A stretch of 64,000 nt of DNA. Origin: Limnomonas spitsbergensis (taxonomy: Eukaryota; Chlorophyta; Chlorophyceae; Chlamydomonadales). The stretch spans positions 1 to 64,000 of the forward strand of contig JAYJMM010000019.1 in NCBI GenBank assembly GCA_037349105.1, read 5' to 3'. The notes under the pieces were generated by a model, which had not been told where the DNA came from, searched no databases, and saw only the letters and a program-made list of their open reading frames with translations. This document shows, piece after piece, positions 63,803-64,000 of this stretch (its first letter is position 1; each line of letters opens with the position of its first letter). The translations under genes and the position numbers were made by a program.

Positions 63803-64000
63803 GGGAGCAAATGAGGCCCTAAAATACAATGATTTTAGGGATGCCAATTTTGTGCTCTTGAGTAGCCAGGTCTTATTTCGCTTTGCGTGGGTGTTGCATT
63901 TCCCTAGGGCATGCCCACCATGTGTGTGCATGGTCCGGGTCCCACTGTTGATATTTAAGACCTGCGAGCTTTTTTTCCGGGTACAGGGCGGGTCAGATGT
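62747..64000 (-). mobile_element. Tc1/mariner copy 2, right part, running off the window
   Basis: Continuation of copy 2 after the gypsy insertion, starting with the duplicated CTGCC. The right inverted repeat begins at 63983 (ACAGGGCGGGTCAGATGT) and is cut by the window end. About 97% similar to copy 1 on reading. Confidence 0.88.

Overview
The window is eukaryotic repeat DNA. It has no bacterial operons, tRNA or rRNA genes, and no host gene I can recognise. A tract of about 20 CCCTAAA units (TTTAGGG-type telomere) at 35250-35396, together with Ty3/gypsy and Tc1/mariner elements, points to a plant, green alga or another TTTAGGG lineage such as dinoflagellates or oomycetes. A GC-rich microalga, for example a prasinophyte, is my best guess, but the sequence does not settle it.

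Region 1 (1-33622) is a subtelomere-like minisatellite field. A G-rich 56-bp unit repeats roughly 500 times. It is interrupted four times by the same ~1.02-kb spacer (3638, 19190, 22613, 24916) and ends in a clean array of a 44-bp unit (32813-33622) that also occurs inside the spacers. Larger duplications lie on top: ~7.2 kb (4.66-11.8 kb onto 11.9-19.05 kb) and ~1.95 kb inside that. The C-rich strand is free of stop codons in all three frames, so the many long proline-rich ORFs there are a by-product of the repeat. Region 2 (33623-35249) is low-copy sequence with no recognised gene, ending at the interstitial telomeric tract.

Region 3 (35397-53746) is the main find: an ~18.3-kb Ty3/gypsy-type LTR retrotransposon on the + strand. 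It encodes a very long Gag (zinc knuckle), a second large ORF (retropepsin-like protease, second zinc knuckle, uncharacterised C-terminal domain), reverse transcriptase/RNase H, a complete-looking cytosine-5 DNA methyltransferase domain, integrase, and a PHD finger. The first three ORFs share one frame and are separated by single stop codons; another in-frame stop separates methyltransferase and integrase. Two single-base frameshifts break RNase H and the methyltransferase. The LTR copies differ at one position in 498 bp, so the insertion is young. A 23-nt sequence exactly after the 5' LTR is the perfect reverse complement of a segment inside the LTR, which suggests self-primed reverse transcription of the Tf1 kind.

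Region 4 (53747-64000) holds a partial tandem LTR, two decayed copies of one Tc1/mariner transposon embedded in a larger shared repeat, and a second, smaller gypsy element on the - strand (56773-62746). That element has 425-bp LTRs that I read as identical, a 5-bp target duplication, a polypurine tract and an 887-aa pol ending in a chromodomain. It lacks a recognisable gag or protease and sits inside the second mariner copy. The two gypsy elements therefore carry different chromatin-related modules: methyltransferase plus PHD finger versus chromodomain.
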